DNA from: CAZGBT01 sp964524025
GTDB taxonomy: Archaea; Aenigmatarchaeota; Aenigmatarchaeia; CG10238-14; EX4484-224
DNA: 64,000 nt
Assembly: GCA_964524025.1 (NCBI GenBank)
Contig: CAZGBT010000003.1
Span: forward strand, 18,966 to 82,965
Direction: 5' to 3'
The notes under the pieces are model-generated. The model saw only the letters and a program-made list of their open reading frames with translations. It ran no database searches and was not told where the DNA came from. This document shows, one piece after another, positions 7,738 through 15,354 of this stretch. The translations under genes and the position numbers were made by a program. Each line of letters starts with the position of its first letter. The first letter of the stretch is position 1.

Positions 7738-9009
7738 ATGGTTATTTACACAACAATTGTTGGGAGATCCAGAGATGAAGTTGAAAGATTAGGGACAAGA
7801 GGGGCTGGCTTTATAGGAAAACATATAGTAGGTACTGGTGAAGAGGCTCACTTAACTACTAAGGTTTTTATAGACCTAATAAAACCTCATGTTATCCTTA
7901 TATGCGGGAAAAGAGGGACTGGAAAATCTTATTCAGCGGCCACTATTATAGAAGAAATTTGTTTGCTTGAAGAGACTTATAAGGAGAAAATTGCTGTTGT
8001 TGTTTTTGACCCAATAGGAATTTATTGGAGTATGAAATTTCCGAATAGGCAGCAAGAGGAATTGCTAAAAGAATGGGGTTTGGAATCGAGGGGATTTGAG
8101 GAAGTTAAAATTTTCGTTCCTTACGGATTAAAAAGAGAATACGAAAAAGCTGGAATACCAGTCGATTTTTCAATTTCAATTTCACCTAAAGAATTCTTAC
8201 CAGAAGATTGGAGTCTAGCTTTTAATTTAGAAAGGACGAGCGAATTTTCTATAATACTCGAAAAAAATTTTAACAAGGCTTCAGAAATCTTTAAAGATTT
8301 TGAGCTAGAGGATTTGAAAGAGTTGATAAAGAAAGATCAGCAAGCTTCCCAGCATGTTAAAAATGTACTATTAAGTTTCCTGGATTTAGCAGAAAGTTGG
8401 GGAATTTTTAGAAAAGGTGGTATGAGTGTTCATGATATAGTAAAAGGTGGGCAAGTTAGCATAATAGACCTTTCAAGAGTTAAAGGTGGAGAATGGGGTT
8501 TAAGAAACCTTTTAGCTGCTTGGCTAACTAGAAACGTTTATAGGGAAAGAGTTTTAGCAAGAAAAGAAGAAGAATTGGCAAAACTGGAAAAGAGAAAACC
8601 AAAAAGAGCATTCCCACTAACTTGGCTTATATTCGAAGAAGCTCACAATTTTATTCCAAGCAATAAGAATACTGTATCTACGGAGCCAATTTTAACTATA
8701 GCAAAACAAGGTAGGGAACCTGGTGTTTCTCTTGTTGTAATAACCCAAATGCCTAATAAAGTGCATTCCGATGTTCTTGCTCAAACGGATATAGTAATCT
8801 CATTTAGACTTACTAGTAAAAGCGACGTCGATGCTTTGCATGCTGTTATGCAAACTTATGTAAAAGAAGATATAGAAAAATATCTTAACAGACTTCCAAA
8901 TTGGAAGGGTGCTTCTATAATTCTAGACGATAATCTTGAAAAGATTTTCACTTGTCAGATAAGGCCTAGATTATCTTGGCATGCAGGCGGAACTGCTATT
9001 GTAATATAG
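7738..9009 (+). CDS. HerA-type hexameric ATPase (DUF87)
   Basis: This 423-aa protein has an N-terminal beta-rich HAS-barrel-like segment, Walker A CGKRGTGKS at about residues 56-64, Walker B WLIFEEAHNF at about 296-305, and a sensor-like stretch VVITQMP near 333-339. These identify a HerA/FtsK-superfamily DNA translocase. HerA normally works with the NurA nuclease in end resection; no nurA is seen nearby. I choose the ATG at 7738; the frame is open upstream but would run into the divergent NAD kinase gene. It converges with the FGase-like gene, overlapping by 14 nt. It is distinct from the HerA-like domain fused to the giant surface protein at 47.6 kb. Confidence 0.83.
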   Translation: MVIYTTIVGRSRDEVERLGTRGAGFIGKHIVGTGEEAHLTTKVFIDLIKPHVILICGKRGTGKSYSAATIIEEICLLEETYKEKIAVVVFDPIGIYWSMKFPNRQQEELLKEWGLESRGFEEVKIFVPYGLKREYEKAGIPVDFSISISPKEFLPEDWSLAFNLERTSEFSIILEKNFNKASEIFKDFELEDLKELIKKDQQASQHVKNVLLSFLDLAESWGIFRKGGMSVHDIVKGGQVSIIDLSRVKGGEWGLRNLLAAWLTRNVYRERVLARKEEELAKLEKRKPKRAFPLTWLIFEEAHNFIPSNKNTVSTEPILTIAKQGREPGVSLVVITQMPNKVHSDVLAQTDIVISFRLTSKSDVDALHAVMQTYVKEDIEKYLNRLPNWKGASIILDDNLEKIFTCQIRPRLSWHAGGTAIVI

Positions 9010-9859
9010 TTTTTAGCCAATAAAGCATCGTTTCGCCCAGAACTTGAATTCCTATTTGATATTCTTTTGAAGGAAAGTTGTTTGAAGAGACTCTTCCTCT
9101 ATAATTCATTTCTATCTGAACGCCTATTCTTTTCATTTTATTTTTCCTATTATGCTGGATTACATGCTTGTTTAAAACATAATTTTTAGAACCCGTCCAT
9201 CTCCACGTAGAAACTCCTATCTTCAAATCAAACTTTAAACCAACCTCTTCAAAAGCGTCCTTCAACCTTTGAATAAACATCCTTTTGAACAAAAAAGCGT
9301 TTTTCTTCCCACCTATGCATGCATAATCTCCTCCAAAACCTAGCAAAAAATCGAATTTTCTTTGGGCATGAATGCCATGCACTGATATTATTGCTTTTGG
9401 ATTTAAAGACTCTATTATCGAGTGGTATTTGATCAATTTTTGATAATATTGTTTATTTCTATGAATTGGAACGTAAACTACTTTTATCTTTGATTTATTG
9501 CTACAAACTCTTGTAAATAAAACTAAACCTTTTCCTAAATCTCTAGGATCTCTTGCTGCATCAGCGTCTATTCTGTTGAAATGAGGAAAAATATAAGCAG
9601 ATAAAAGATGGAAACTTCCAATTTTAGCTAGAATATCTGTATTTCTATCTCCAACGTTTATTACGATAGATTTATCTTTTTTCATCCTAAAAGTTTTTGA
9701 ATTGGCATGCTCAGCTGTAAATAGGATACGGTTTGAATTATAATGGTTAAGTATGCAATACTCTATTTCATCTTCTAAGATTGGACTTGTCTTTCTTTTA
9801 AAGAAACTTTCAAAAGATTTTTTTGAGTTAAAAGTTAAGTAAACCTTCTTCCTAGCCAT
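8996..9859 (-). CDS. N-formylglutamate amidohydrolase-like protein
   Basis: This 287-aa protein resembles the PF05013-type zinc hydrolases. An early TAEHANS occupies the place of the VPHSG motif, then come GDRNTD, the FNRIDADAARDPR region (cf. the family D-x-NR motif) and KAIISVHGIH (cf. the family LIDxHS strand). Family members cleave N-formylglutamate or related N-acyl/peptide bonds using zinc. The match is by motif order, not by a close relative, so the substrate is open. It is the last gene of a five-gene overlapping operon, overlapping the upstream ATP-grasp ligase by 25 nt. This suggests it removes or trims what those ligases add. Confidence 0.6.
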   Translation of the reverse strand: MARKKVYLTFNSKKSFESFFKRKTSPILEDEIEYCILNHYNSNRILFTAEHANSKTFRMKKDKSIVINVGDRNTDILAKIGSFHLLSAYIFPHFNRIDADAARDPRDLGKGLVLFTRVCSNKSKIKVVYVPIHRNKQYYQKLIKYHSIIESLNPKAIISVHGIHAQRKFDFLLGFGGDYACIGGKKNAFLFKRMFIQRLKDAFEEVGLKFDLKIGVSTWRWTGSKNYVLNKHVIQHNRKNKMKRIGVQIEMNYRGRVSSNNFPSKEYQIGIQVLGETMLYWLKTILQ

Positions 9860-10749
9860 TCAAAGAACCTCCTCAAAGGTGGTCTTTTAAATTCCTTTGT
9901 TTCTTTTTTAACGAATTCTACTATGTGTTTTGCAACGTTTATTCCAGTAACTTTTGTTAAACCTTCAAAATGAACGTTCACATTTGCTTCTATAACAACT
10001 GGTCCTTTTTCACTTTCTATTATATCTATGCCAGAAATTTCCATTCCTAAAGCGTGAGAAGCTCTAACTGCTATGTCTTCTATTTCAGGATCCAATTTTT
10101 TTATAGCAACCCCTTTTCCACCAATTCCTATGTTAGTTCTTCTTTCTCTTTTAGGCGCTACCCTCTTTTCAGCAGCTAATACTTTATCTCCTAAAACAAA
10201 AGCCCTTATATCTTCTCCAGGATTTTCTACGTATTCTTCCAAAAAGATTGGCTGTCTAAATCTTTCTAGTGCATCCATTATACTTTTAGCTGATTCCAAA
10301 GAATCTGCAAACATAACGCCTCTTCCAAGACTTCCGTAAATTAACTTTAAAACAACAGGATATTTCATTCTTTTAGCCAATTTTTCTAAGACATCTCTTG
10401 AATAAGCTAAATATGTTTTTGGAACAGGTATACCAGCTTCTTTTAAAGCAACTAAAGTTAGAAACTTGTTGTGGGCTAATATAACAGATTCGGGCGTTAA
10501 AGGTAAGTAGCATTCCTTAAGTAACTTGCTTAGCAAAATAAAACCATACCATGCATAAGTCCTTGGTATTCTTGGTATTATGCAGTCAAAGTCGTTTAAA
10601 ACAAAATTTTCATAAATAACATTTCCATTTTTTACTACAGTTTTAGGTATTTCTGCGTAAACAGCTTTTTTAAACGATCTTTTTGCCTCTTTAAAAATCC
10701 ATTCTTCGCAAGGACTTCTTTTCCTTGGTCCTAATACCACAACCTTCAT
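9835..10749 (-). CDS. RimK-like ATP-grasp ligase
   Basis: This 304-aa ATP-grasp protein is of the RimK/glutamate-ligase type. The ATP-binding segment MKYPVVLKLIYGSLGRGV, the FLEEYVENPGEDIRAFVLGD block and the metal-binding VVIEANVN near the C-terminus are all present, so it should be active. RimK relatives attach glutamate or other amino acids to a carboxyl group of a protein, cofactor or small molecule (S6 glutamylation, F420, LysX/ArgX); the substrate here is unknown. Its start overlaps the stop of the second ATP-grasp gene as ATGA, and its end overlaps the FGase-like gene. The tight coupling suggests that the pair works as a complex. Confidence 0.82.
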   Translation of the reverse strand: MKVVVLGPRKRSPCEEWIFKEAKRSFKKAVYAEIPKTVVKNGNVIYENFVLNDFDCIIPRIPRTYAWYGFILLSKLLKECYLPLTPESVILAHNKFLTLVALKEAGIPVPKTYLAYSRDVLEKLAKRMKYPVVLKLIYGSLGRGVMFADSLESAKSIMDALERFRQPIFLEEYVENPGEDIRAFVLGDKVLAAEKRVAPKRERRTNIGIGGKGVAIKKLDPEIEDIAVRASHALGMEISGIDIIESEKGPVVIEANVNVHFEGLTKVTGINVAKHIVEFVKKETKEFKRPPLRRFFEWLGRRFT

Positions 10750-11600
10750 TTTTTCAAAACCTTCCTAATCAAACTAAATATTTTTATAAAAGTTGTTTCA
10801 GATTTTTCTTTTATAAATTTCATGATTCTTTCTTCTAACTTTATTCCTAAATTTTTCCTCATCACTGGGAAATTTGGAGAGAAGCTTAACCAGTCGAGAA
10901 TGAATTTGTTGTTGTGTTTGATAAATCTGAATGCAAAATAGTCTAAGTCTGTTACTTTTTTAATTTTTCTCAAATTTTTTTCGATAATTTTCTTTTCACT
11001 CTTGCTAAAATCTTTAAGTACATTTCCTTCCTTTCTCTTATAATAAAAAGCTTCATTACCTATAGTTAAACCAAACACAGAAAAATCTGGTTTGATGGGT
11101 TTGTAAATAATTATTGGAAATCCCTTTTCCATTACTGAAATTACTTGCTTTAATGTCTTCTCATTTGTAACGAGGACTTTTTTATGAAGTTGTTTTACTA
11201 TAAGCGGAAATTCAAATTTTTCTTTTATGCTTTCCAAACCTGCAGTGGAAAATAAAGAATAATGCTCCCTTACCTCAATTCCACTAGTTTTTAAAATTTG
11301 GAAGATTTGATTAGTAGACAAAAGAAGATATTGGCTTGGAGAGAATGGCAAAACTTTGTGGTTTAGCATTCTAACTAGAGTATAAAACATTTCCCTATTC
11401 CTATTAGTTGGAACTGGAAATATGCATTCGTAATCGCTAATTCTTTCTCCATCATAGCTAACCTCCATTTTTCCTTTTATTTCAAACCTAACCCTATCTA
11501 TTGGACAATAAATAACCTTTTCAAAATATTTTTTAGCAGCCTTTACTAATCCTTCATCTTTCTCTTTTCTAATAGGATCCCCTACAATTGCTATTTTCAT
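10746..11600 (-). CDS. Degenerate RimK-like ATP-grasp paralogue
   Basis: This 284-aa protein follows the layout of its downstream neighbour: an N-terminal Rossmann-like MKIAIVGDP, then FPLIVKQLHKKV, IIIYKPIKP and a late FILDWLSFSP. The position expected to carry the metal-binding E-x-N (VVIEANVN in the neighbour) reads LDWLSF, and the glycine-rich ATP loop is poorly kept. It may therefore have lost catalysis and serve as a regulatory or substrate-binding partner. It overlaps the GTPBP1-like gene upstream and the active ligase downstream, each by 4 nt (ATGA type), implying translational coupling. The assignment rests on synteny and a weak motif match. Confidence 0.65.
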   Translation of the reverse strand: MKIAIVGDPIRKEKDEGLVKAAKKYFEKVIYCPIDRVRFEIKGKMEVSYDGERISDYECIFPVPTNRNREMFYTLVRMLNHKVLPFSPSQYLLLSTNQIFQILKTSGIEVREHYSLFSTAGLESIKEKFEFPLIVKQLHKKVLVTNEKTLKQVISVMEKGFPIIIYKPIKPDFSVFGLTIGNEAFYYKRKEGNVLKDFSKSEKKIIEKNLRKIKKVTDLDYFAFRFIKHNNKFILDWLSFSPNFPVMRKNLGIKLEERIMKFIKEKSETTFIKIFSLIRKVLKK

Positions 11601-13156
11601 CCTAAAACCCTTTCTATAACTCCTATACCTTTAGTTTTACCTTCTCTGAAAACAAACCTATCGCCAGTTCTTACAAACTGTGGGTTATATTTAAACCTTA
11701 TTCTAACTTTTCCGCTTTCTCCCATCTTCAAATATTTTTTATCTATTAAATGAAAAATTCCTGTCTCACTTATTGTGTTACAATGAATTACAGGTTCGTA
11801 ACCATTTTTGATTCTAGTAGGGTGACTTAAAACTAAAACTTCTGCAATAAATTCCCTTACAGCCTTAGGTTTAAGAGAGGGGTCGCATAAAATCATCCCT
11901 CTTCTTACTTTATCAGCTTTTACTCCTTTTATCGCAATCCCAACTATAAAGCCAGCATCTGCTTCTTTTAATCTATAATAGTGCATCTCTATACTTTTTA
12001 CCTTTACTCTTTTGAAATTTCCAGTCTTATCAGGACCTATAAGCATTAGATCACCAACTTTTATTCTACCCTGCTTTATTGCACCAGAAACTACAGTTCC
12101 CACACCTTCTATGTTGTAAATTTTATCTATATACATCAAGAAAGGTTTATTGCTTTCTTTCTTTCTTTTCGGCAGTTTTAGGAAAAATTTATAGAGCAAG
12201 TCAAAACCTGTAAATTTTTTTGCAGAAGTTCTAAAGATTGGGACTACAACTTCTAACTTATCGACAACTACATCTATATCCTTTTCGTTTTTAATAGGAT
12301 AAGGAATCTTTCCAACTTTTTTAAGCAAGTTGGATATTTCATCTTCTACAACTTCAACTTTCTTTTTGTTTACAAGATCTGTTTTTGTTATACATACTAC
12401 AACCGGGACTTTGGAAGCTAACAACAAACCCAAATGCTCTTTAGTTATATGAGTGACTCCATCGTCTGCCGCTACAACCACAATTCCATAATCTATTTCT
12501 TGACCAACTATGCCTCTTATGGTAGTTCTTAACCAAGGTTCGTGACCTACTGTATCAACAAAACTTATTAATTTTTCTGCATTTTCAACAATCCTTTCCT
12601 TTTCCTTTTTGCTTAAGGGATTCTCAAAGAAAATGGGCTTTCCAGCTTTAAAACCTAAAATTGCATGATGCAAATCTGCTGATAATCCACGCTCAATCTC
12701 GTGGGGCAAAACATTGAGATAAAGCCAAGCTTTCTTTTCCTTATCAGGCTTTCCTGTTATTAGAGTTCCTATTAAAGTGGATTTGCCATGACTTACATGA
12801 CCACAAACAGCTATAACTATATTTTCTATTTCCTTTTTTCCAACCCTTCTTACAACAATTTTTCCTATTAACTTTCCATCTTCATAAAATTTTTCAACCT
12901 TAGCTATTTCTGCGCTACATTCTTTTGCTATATTTTCTAAAACTCTAACCGTTTCTGAAAATTCTAGTTCACTTAAACCTCTTATTTCCCCCGAATCCTT
13001 AACTCCTATTATATAAACAGCTATTCCGTTACCTACTTCAAGCAAATATCTCATTTGGGCAGCTAAATGTTGCTTTCTTTCCTCTTTTAAATGATAATCT
13101 GCTTTAAGTATTTCCTTAAATTCTATATTCTTATTCTCTTTCTTTGGTATCTTCAT
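11597..13156 (-). CDS. GTPBP1-like translational GTPase (EF-1A superfamily)
   Basis: The 519-aa protein has an extra N-terminal domain of ~110 residues, then a GTPase domain with G1 GHVSHGKST (119-127), G3 DTVGHE and G4 TKTD, followed by two EF-Tu-like beta-barrel domains. This is the architecture of archaeal/eukaryotic GTPBP1, an EF-1A relative linked to mRNA surveillance and elongation rescue; the archaeal function is poorly known. All G motifs are intact. It begins 4 nt after the secreted transglutaminase stop and overlaps the ATP-grasp gene downstream, putting a ribosome-linked GTPase in the same transcript as ligase-type enzymes. The G1 sequence resembles that of the spliced aIF2-gamma below. 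Confidence 0.85.
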   Translation of the reverse strand: MKIPKKENKNIEFKEILKADYHLKEERKQHLAAQMRYLLEVGNGIAVYIIGVKDSGEIRGLSELEFSETVRVLENIAKECSAEIAKVEKFYEDGKLIGKIVVRRVGKKEIENIVIAVCGHVSHGKSTLIGTLITGKPDKEKKAWLYLNVLPHEIERGLSADLHHAILGFKAGKPIFFENPLSKKEKERIVENAEKLISFVDTVGHEPWLRTTIRGIVGQEIDYGIVVVAADDGVTHITKEHLGLLLASKVPVVVCITKTDLVNKKKVEVVEDEISNLLKKVGKIPYPIKNEKDIDVVVDKLEVVVPIFRTSAKKFTGFDLLYKFFLKLPKRKKESNKPFLMYIDKIYNIEGVGTVVSGAIKQGRIKVGDLMLIGPDKTGNFKRVKVKSIEMHYYRLKEADAGFIVGIAIKGVKADKVRRGMILCDPSLKPKAVREFIAEVLVLSHPTRIKNGYEPVIHCNTISETGIFHLIDKKYLKMGESGKVRIRFKYNPQFVRTGDRFVFREGKTKGIGVIERVLG

Positions 13157-13160
13157 AACC

Positions 13161-14909
13161 TTACATTCGGATTAGTCTTTTTAAAAAATTAAGAATGGCT
13201 GAAATATAGTTTATGAATTTTTTCAAAAAACCTTCAGCTTTTTTCTTTTCTATGCAAACAATAAATTCTTCATAGTTTGGAATGTTATCCTTAACTTCGA
13301 TTCTTAAAAGGTTGCAACCTTCTTTTAAAATTATTCTCTTTTGGATGAAAACTTTTCTAATTACATTGACTCTTTCCCTTAAAATTTCATTGCCATTCAA
13401 TAATATTTTAAACGTTGTTAAAGTTGGTTTAGAATCTAAATTAATTAGGAAGAAAGATAAGGTTAGATTTGAATTTGTTAAATTGTAGGTTAAATTTTCT
13501 ATCTTAAAACTCAACTTTTCATAACTACTAAACGAAAATCTTGCCCAACCTTCCGGAGAATAAAAGTAAAAATTGAAATTTCCGATAGCTGGCATCTGAA
13601 ATTTCAATTTATAATCCTCTTTAAAAAGAGATGAAAAATCAGAAAAGAAAATCCCTCTCTTTTTAACCTTCATTTCATAAATTTCTCCTACAGGCAGCGA
13701 TTTATTCAAACTAGCTATTTCGACTATTTCTTTTTCTCCCTCTACCCTTAAAGGAATTTGTTTAACTATTTTTCCGTTTACTATTAAAGTTATTGGGCAA
13801 ATAAGTCTTTCGAATTTGCTTACTTTCGGTGCCTTCACGATCCAAAATATCTTATCGCCATTTTTTAGCCAGAGAATTCTTTTTGGTGAGAATATTTTAA
13901 ACAGGCTTTTTCCGCTTTCATCTACGCACGAAATTAAATTAATAGAATAAAGACCTTCTTTATCCAAATTTGTAAGATTTATAAGGAAAACTGAATCTCC
14001 AAAGACTTTGATTGGAGATTCTACTGTAAAATTTAAAGTTTTTTCTTTTAAATCGAGTATTTTTAAGGTTGGTTTCTTTGGTAACCATTCAACGCTTCCC
14101 CAACCTTTATAACTTAAGCTTTCCGTAAAATTACTATCCAATAAATTAGCTAATTTTATATGGGTTGCGTCCAAGTAACCTCCTTCTATCCAAGTTGGGT
14201 CTATAGGAATCCATTTTCCATGCATAAGAACTTCTATCCAAGCATGGGACCAGAATTGGCTTGTATTAAGCTCTTCTGAAGGGATAGCGAAACCGACTAC
14301 GTATCTAACTGGAATATTTTGGGACCTTAAAAATGCTGTAAGCAAATTGGAAAATTCACCACATGCTCCTCTTTTATTATGAAAGGTCTCTAATGAAGAT
14401 TTCGTAATTTGGCTTAAAGGATTTATTTCGTATTTAAGATTATTTTTAATCCACCTTACTAATCTTGAAACTTTTTGTTCTAAAGTTTCTTTGCCATAAG
14501 CAATAGCTTCTATTTTTCTGTTCCAATCTGTTAGACTAGTCCTTTTTAGAAAATGACTATAGTTAAAAGCGATTTCAGCGTTTTTTACATCCTTTTCTTT
14601 TATCCTTACTATAAATTTTACTTTATAAGGAATTTCGGCAGAAGAAGGATTTAGGATTTTAATTTTAATCATCTCATTCCCAAATTTATCCTTTACTAAC
14701 TCAAAATTGTTAGGATAAACTTCAACCCTTTCCAAACCTTCTTGCGGAATGTATAAAAACAGATTTATTTCCTTAATCCTACCGCTTATAAGAAGTTTTC
14801 CTTCTTTTACTATTTCAGCTCTTAATTCTTTGATTAGCTTTGGATTAAAAGCTATAGAAATTTTTGGGAGTAAGAAAAGGAATAGCAAAATTAAAATTAT
14901 TTTTCTCAT
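13161..14909 (-). CDS. Secreted transglutaminase-like protein
   Basis: This 582-aa protein opens with a signal peptide (KIILILLFLFLLPKISIAF). A transglutaminase/papain-fold core follows, with the catalytic Cys in GACGEFSNLL (about residue 181), His in SHAWIEV (about 221) and Asp in WIPIDPTW (about 236). The remaining ~330 residues are beta-rich, Ig-like, and end in an amphipathic or hydrophobic helix (FINYISAILNFLKRLI) that may hold it to the membrane. Such archaeal proteins are taken to be surface proteases or cross-linkers; which of the two is unclear. It heads the five-gene minus-strand operon, divergent from rpS6e with 34 nt between starts. Confidence 0.8.
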   Translation of the reverse strand: MRKIILILLFLFLLPKISIAFNPKLIKELRAEIVKEGKLLISGRIKEINLFLYIPQEGLERVEVYPNNFELVKDKFGNEMIKIKILNPSSAEIPYKVKFIVRIKEKDVKNAEIAFNYSHFLKRTSLTDWNRKIEAIAYGKETLEQKVSRLVRWIKNNLKYEINPLSQITKSSLETFHNKRGACGEFSNLLTAFLRSQNIPVRYVVGFAIPSEELNTSQFWSHAWIEVLMHGKWIPIDPTWIEGGYLDATHIKLANLLDSNFTESLSYKGWGSVEWLPKKPTLKILDLKEKTLNFTVESPIKVFGDSVFLINLTNLDKEGLYSINLISCVDESGKSLFKIFSPKRILWLKNGDKIFWIVKAPKVSKFERLICPITLIVNGKIVKQIPLRVEGEKEIVEIASLNKSLPVGEIYEMKVKKRGIFFSDFSSLFKEDYKLKFQMPAIGNFNFYFYSPEGWARFSFSSYEKLSFKIENLTYNLTNSNLTLSFFLINLDSKPTLTTFKILLNGNEILRERVNVIRKVFIQKRIILKEGCNLLRIEVKDNIPNYEEFIVCIEKKKAEGFLKKFINYISAILNFLKRLIRM

Positions 14910-14943
14910 AACTAATTTTAAGGTTTAAACAAAAGTGAAAATT

Positions 14944-15354
14944 ATGGCAAGTTTTAAGTTTGTAGTAAGCGATCCTGAAACTAGAAAAGCTTATCAAATA
15001 GAAATAGAACAAGAAAAGGCAGCTCATTTAGTTGGTAAAAAAATTGGAGATGAATTCGATGCAACTTTTTTAGGTTTACCTGGTTACGTTTTAAAGATTA
15101 CTGGAGGTACGGATAAAGATGGTTTTCCCATGCATCCTAGCGTTCACGGGCCTGGGAGGAAAAGAGTTCTTTTATCAGGACCTCCCGGATTCCATCCAAA
15201 ACATAAAGGTCAAAGGAAAAGAAAAACGGTTAGAGGAAATACTATTTCTTTTGATATAGTGCAGATTAATTGTAAAATAGTTAAAAAAGGCGAAAAGCCT
15301 ATAGAAGAGCTTATTCCAAAAAAAGAAAAGAAGGAAGGAGGTGAAGAAAAATAG
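14944..15354 (+). CDS. rps6e: Ribosomal protein S6e
   Basis: This is a 136-aa S6e with the conserved core FKFVVSDPETRKAYQ, FLGLPGYVLKITGGTDKDGFPMH and GPGRKRVLLSGPPG, then a lysine-rich tail. It is a small-subunit ribosomal protein of archaea and eukaryotes. I choose the ATG at 14944 (MASFKF), matching the usual S6e N-terminus; a GTG nine bases upstream would add MKI. It opens the conserved archaeal S6e-aIF2-gamma-PIN-Rpo7-Spt4 neighbourhood. Its stop overlaps the proposed aIF2-gamma start, and its last codons carry the GGAGGTG ribosome-binding site of aIF2-gamma. Confidence 0.95.
   Translation: MASFKFVVSDPETRKAYQIEIEQEKAAHLVGKKIGDEFDATFLGLPGYVLKITGGTDKDGFPMHPSVHGPGRKRVLLSGPPGFHPKHKGQRKRKTVRGNTISFDIVQINCKIVKKGEKPIEELIPKKEKKEGGEEK
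15337..15343 (+). promoter_or_regulatory. Strong ribosome-binding site for aIF2-gamma
   Basis: GGAGGTG inside the last codons of S6e ends 7 nt before the ATA at 15351. That is ideal Shine-Dalgarno spacing, and it is the main reason to place the aIF2-gamma start there, because no ATG, GTG or TTG precedes the first beta strand in frame after the TGA at 15342-15344. Confidence 0.7.
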
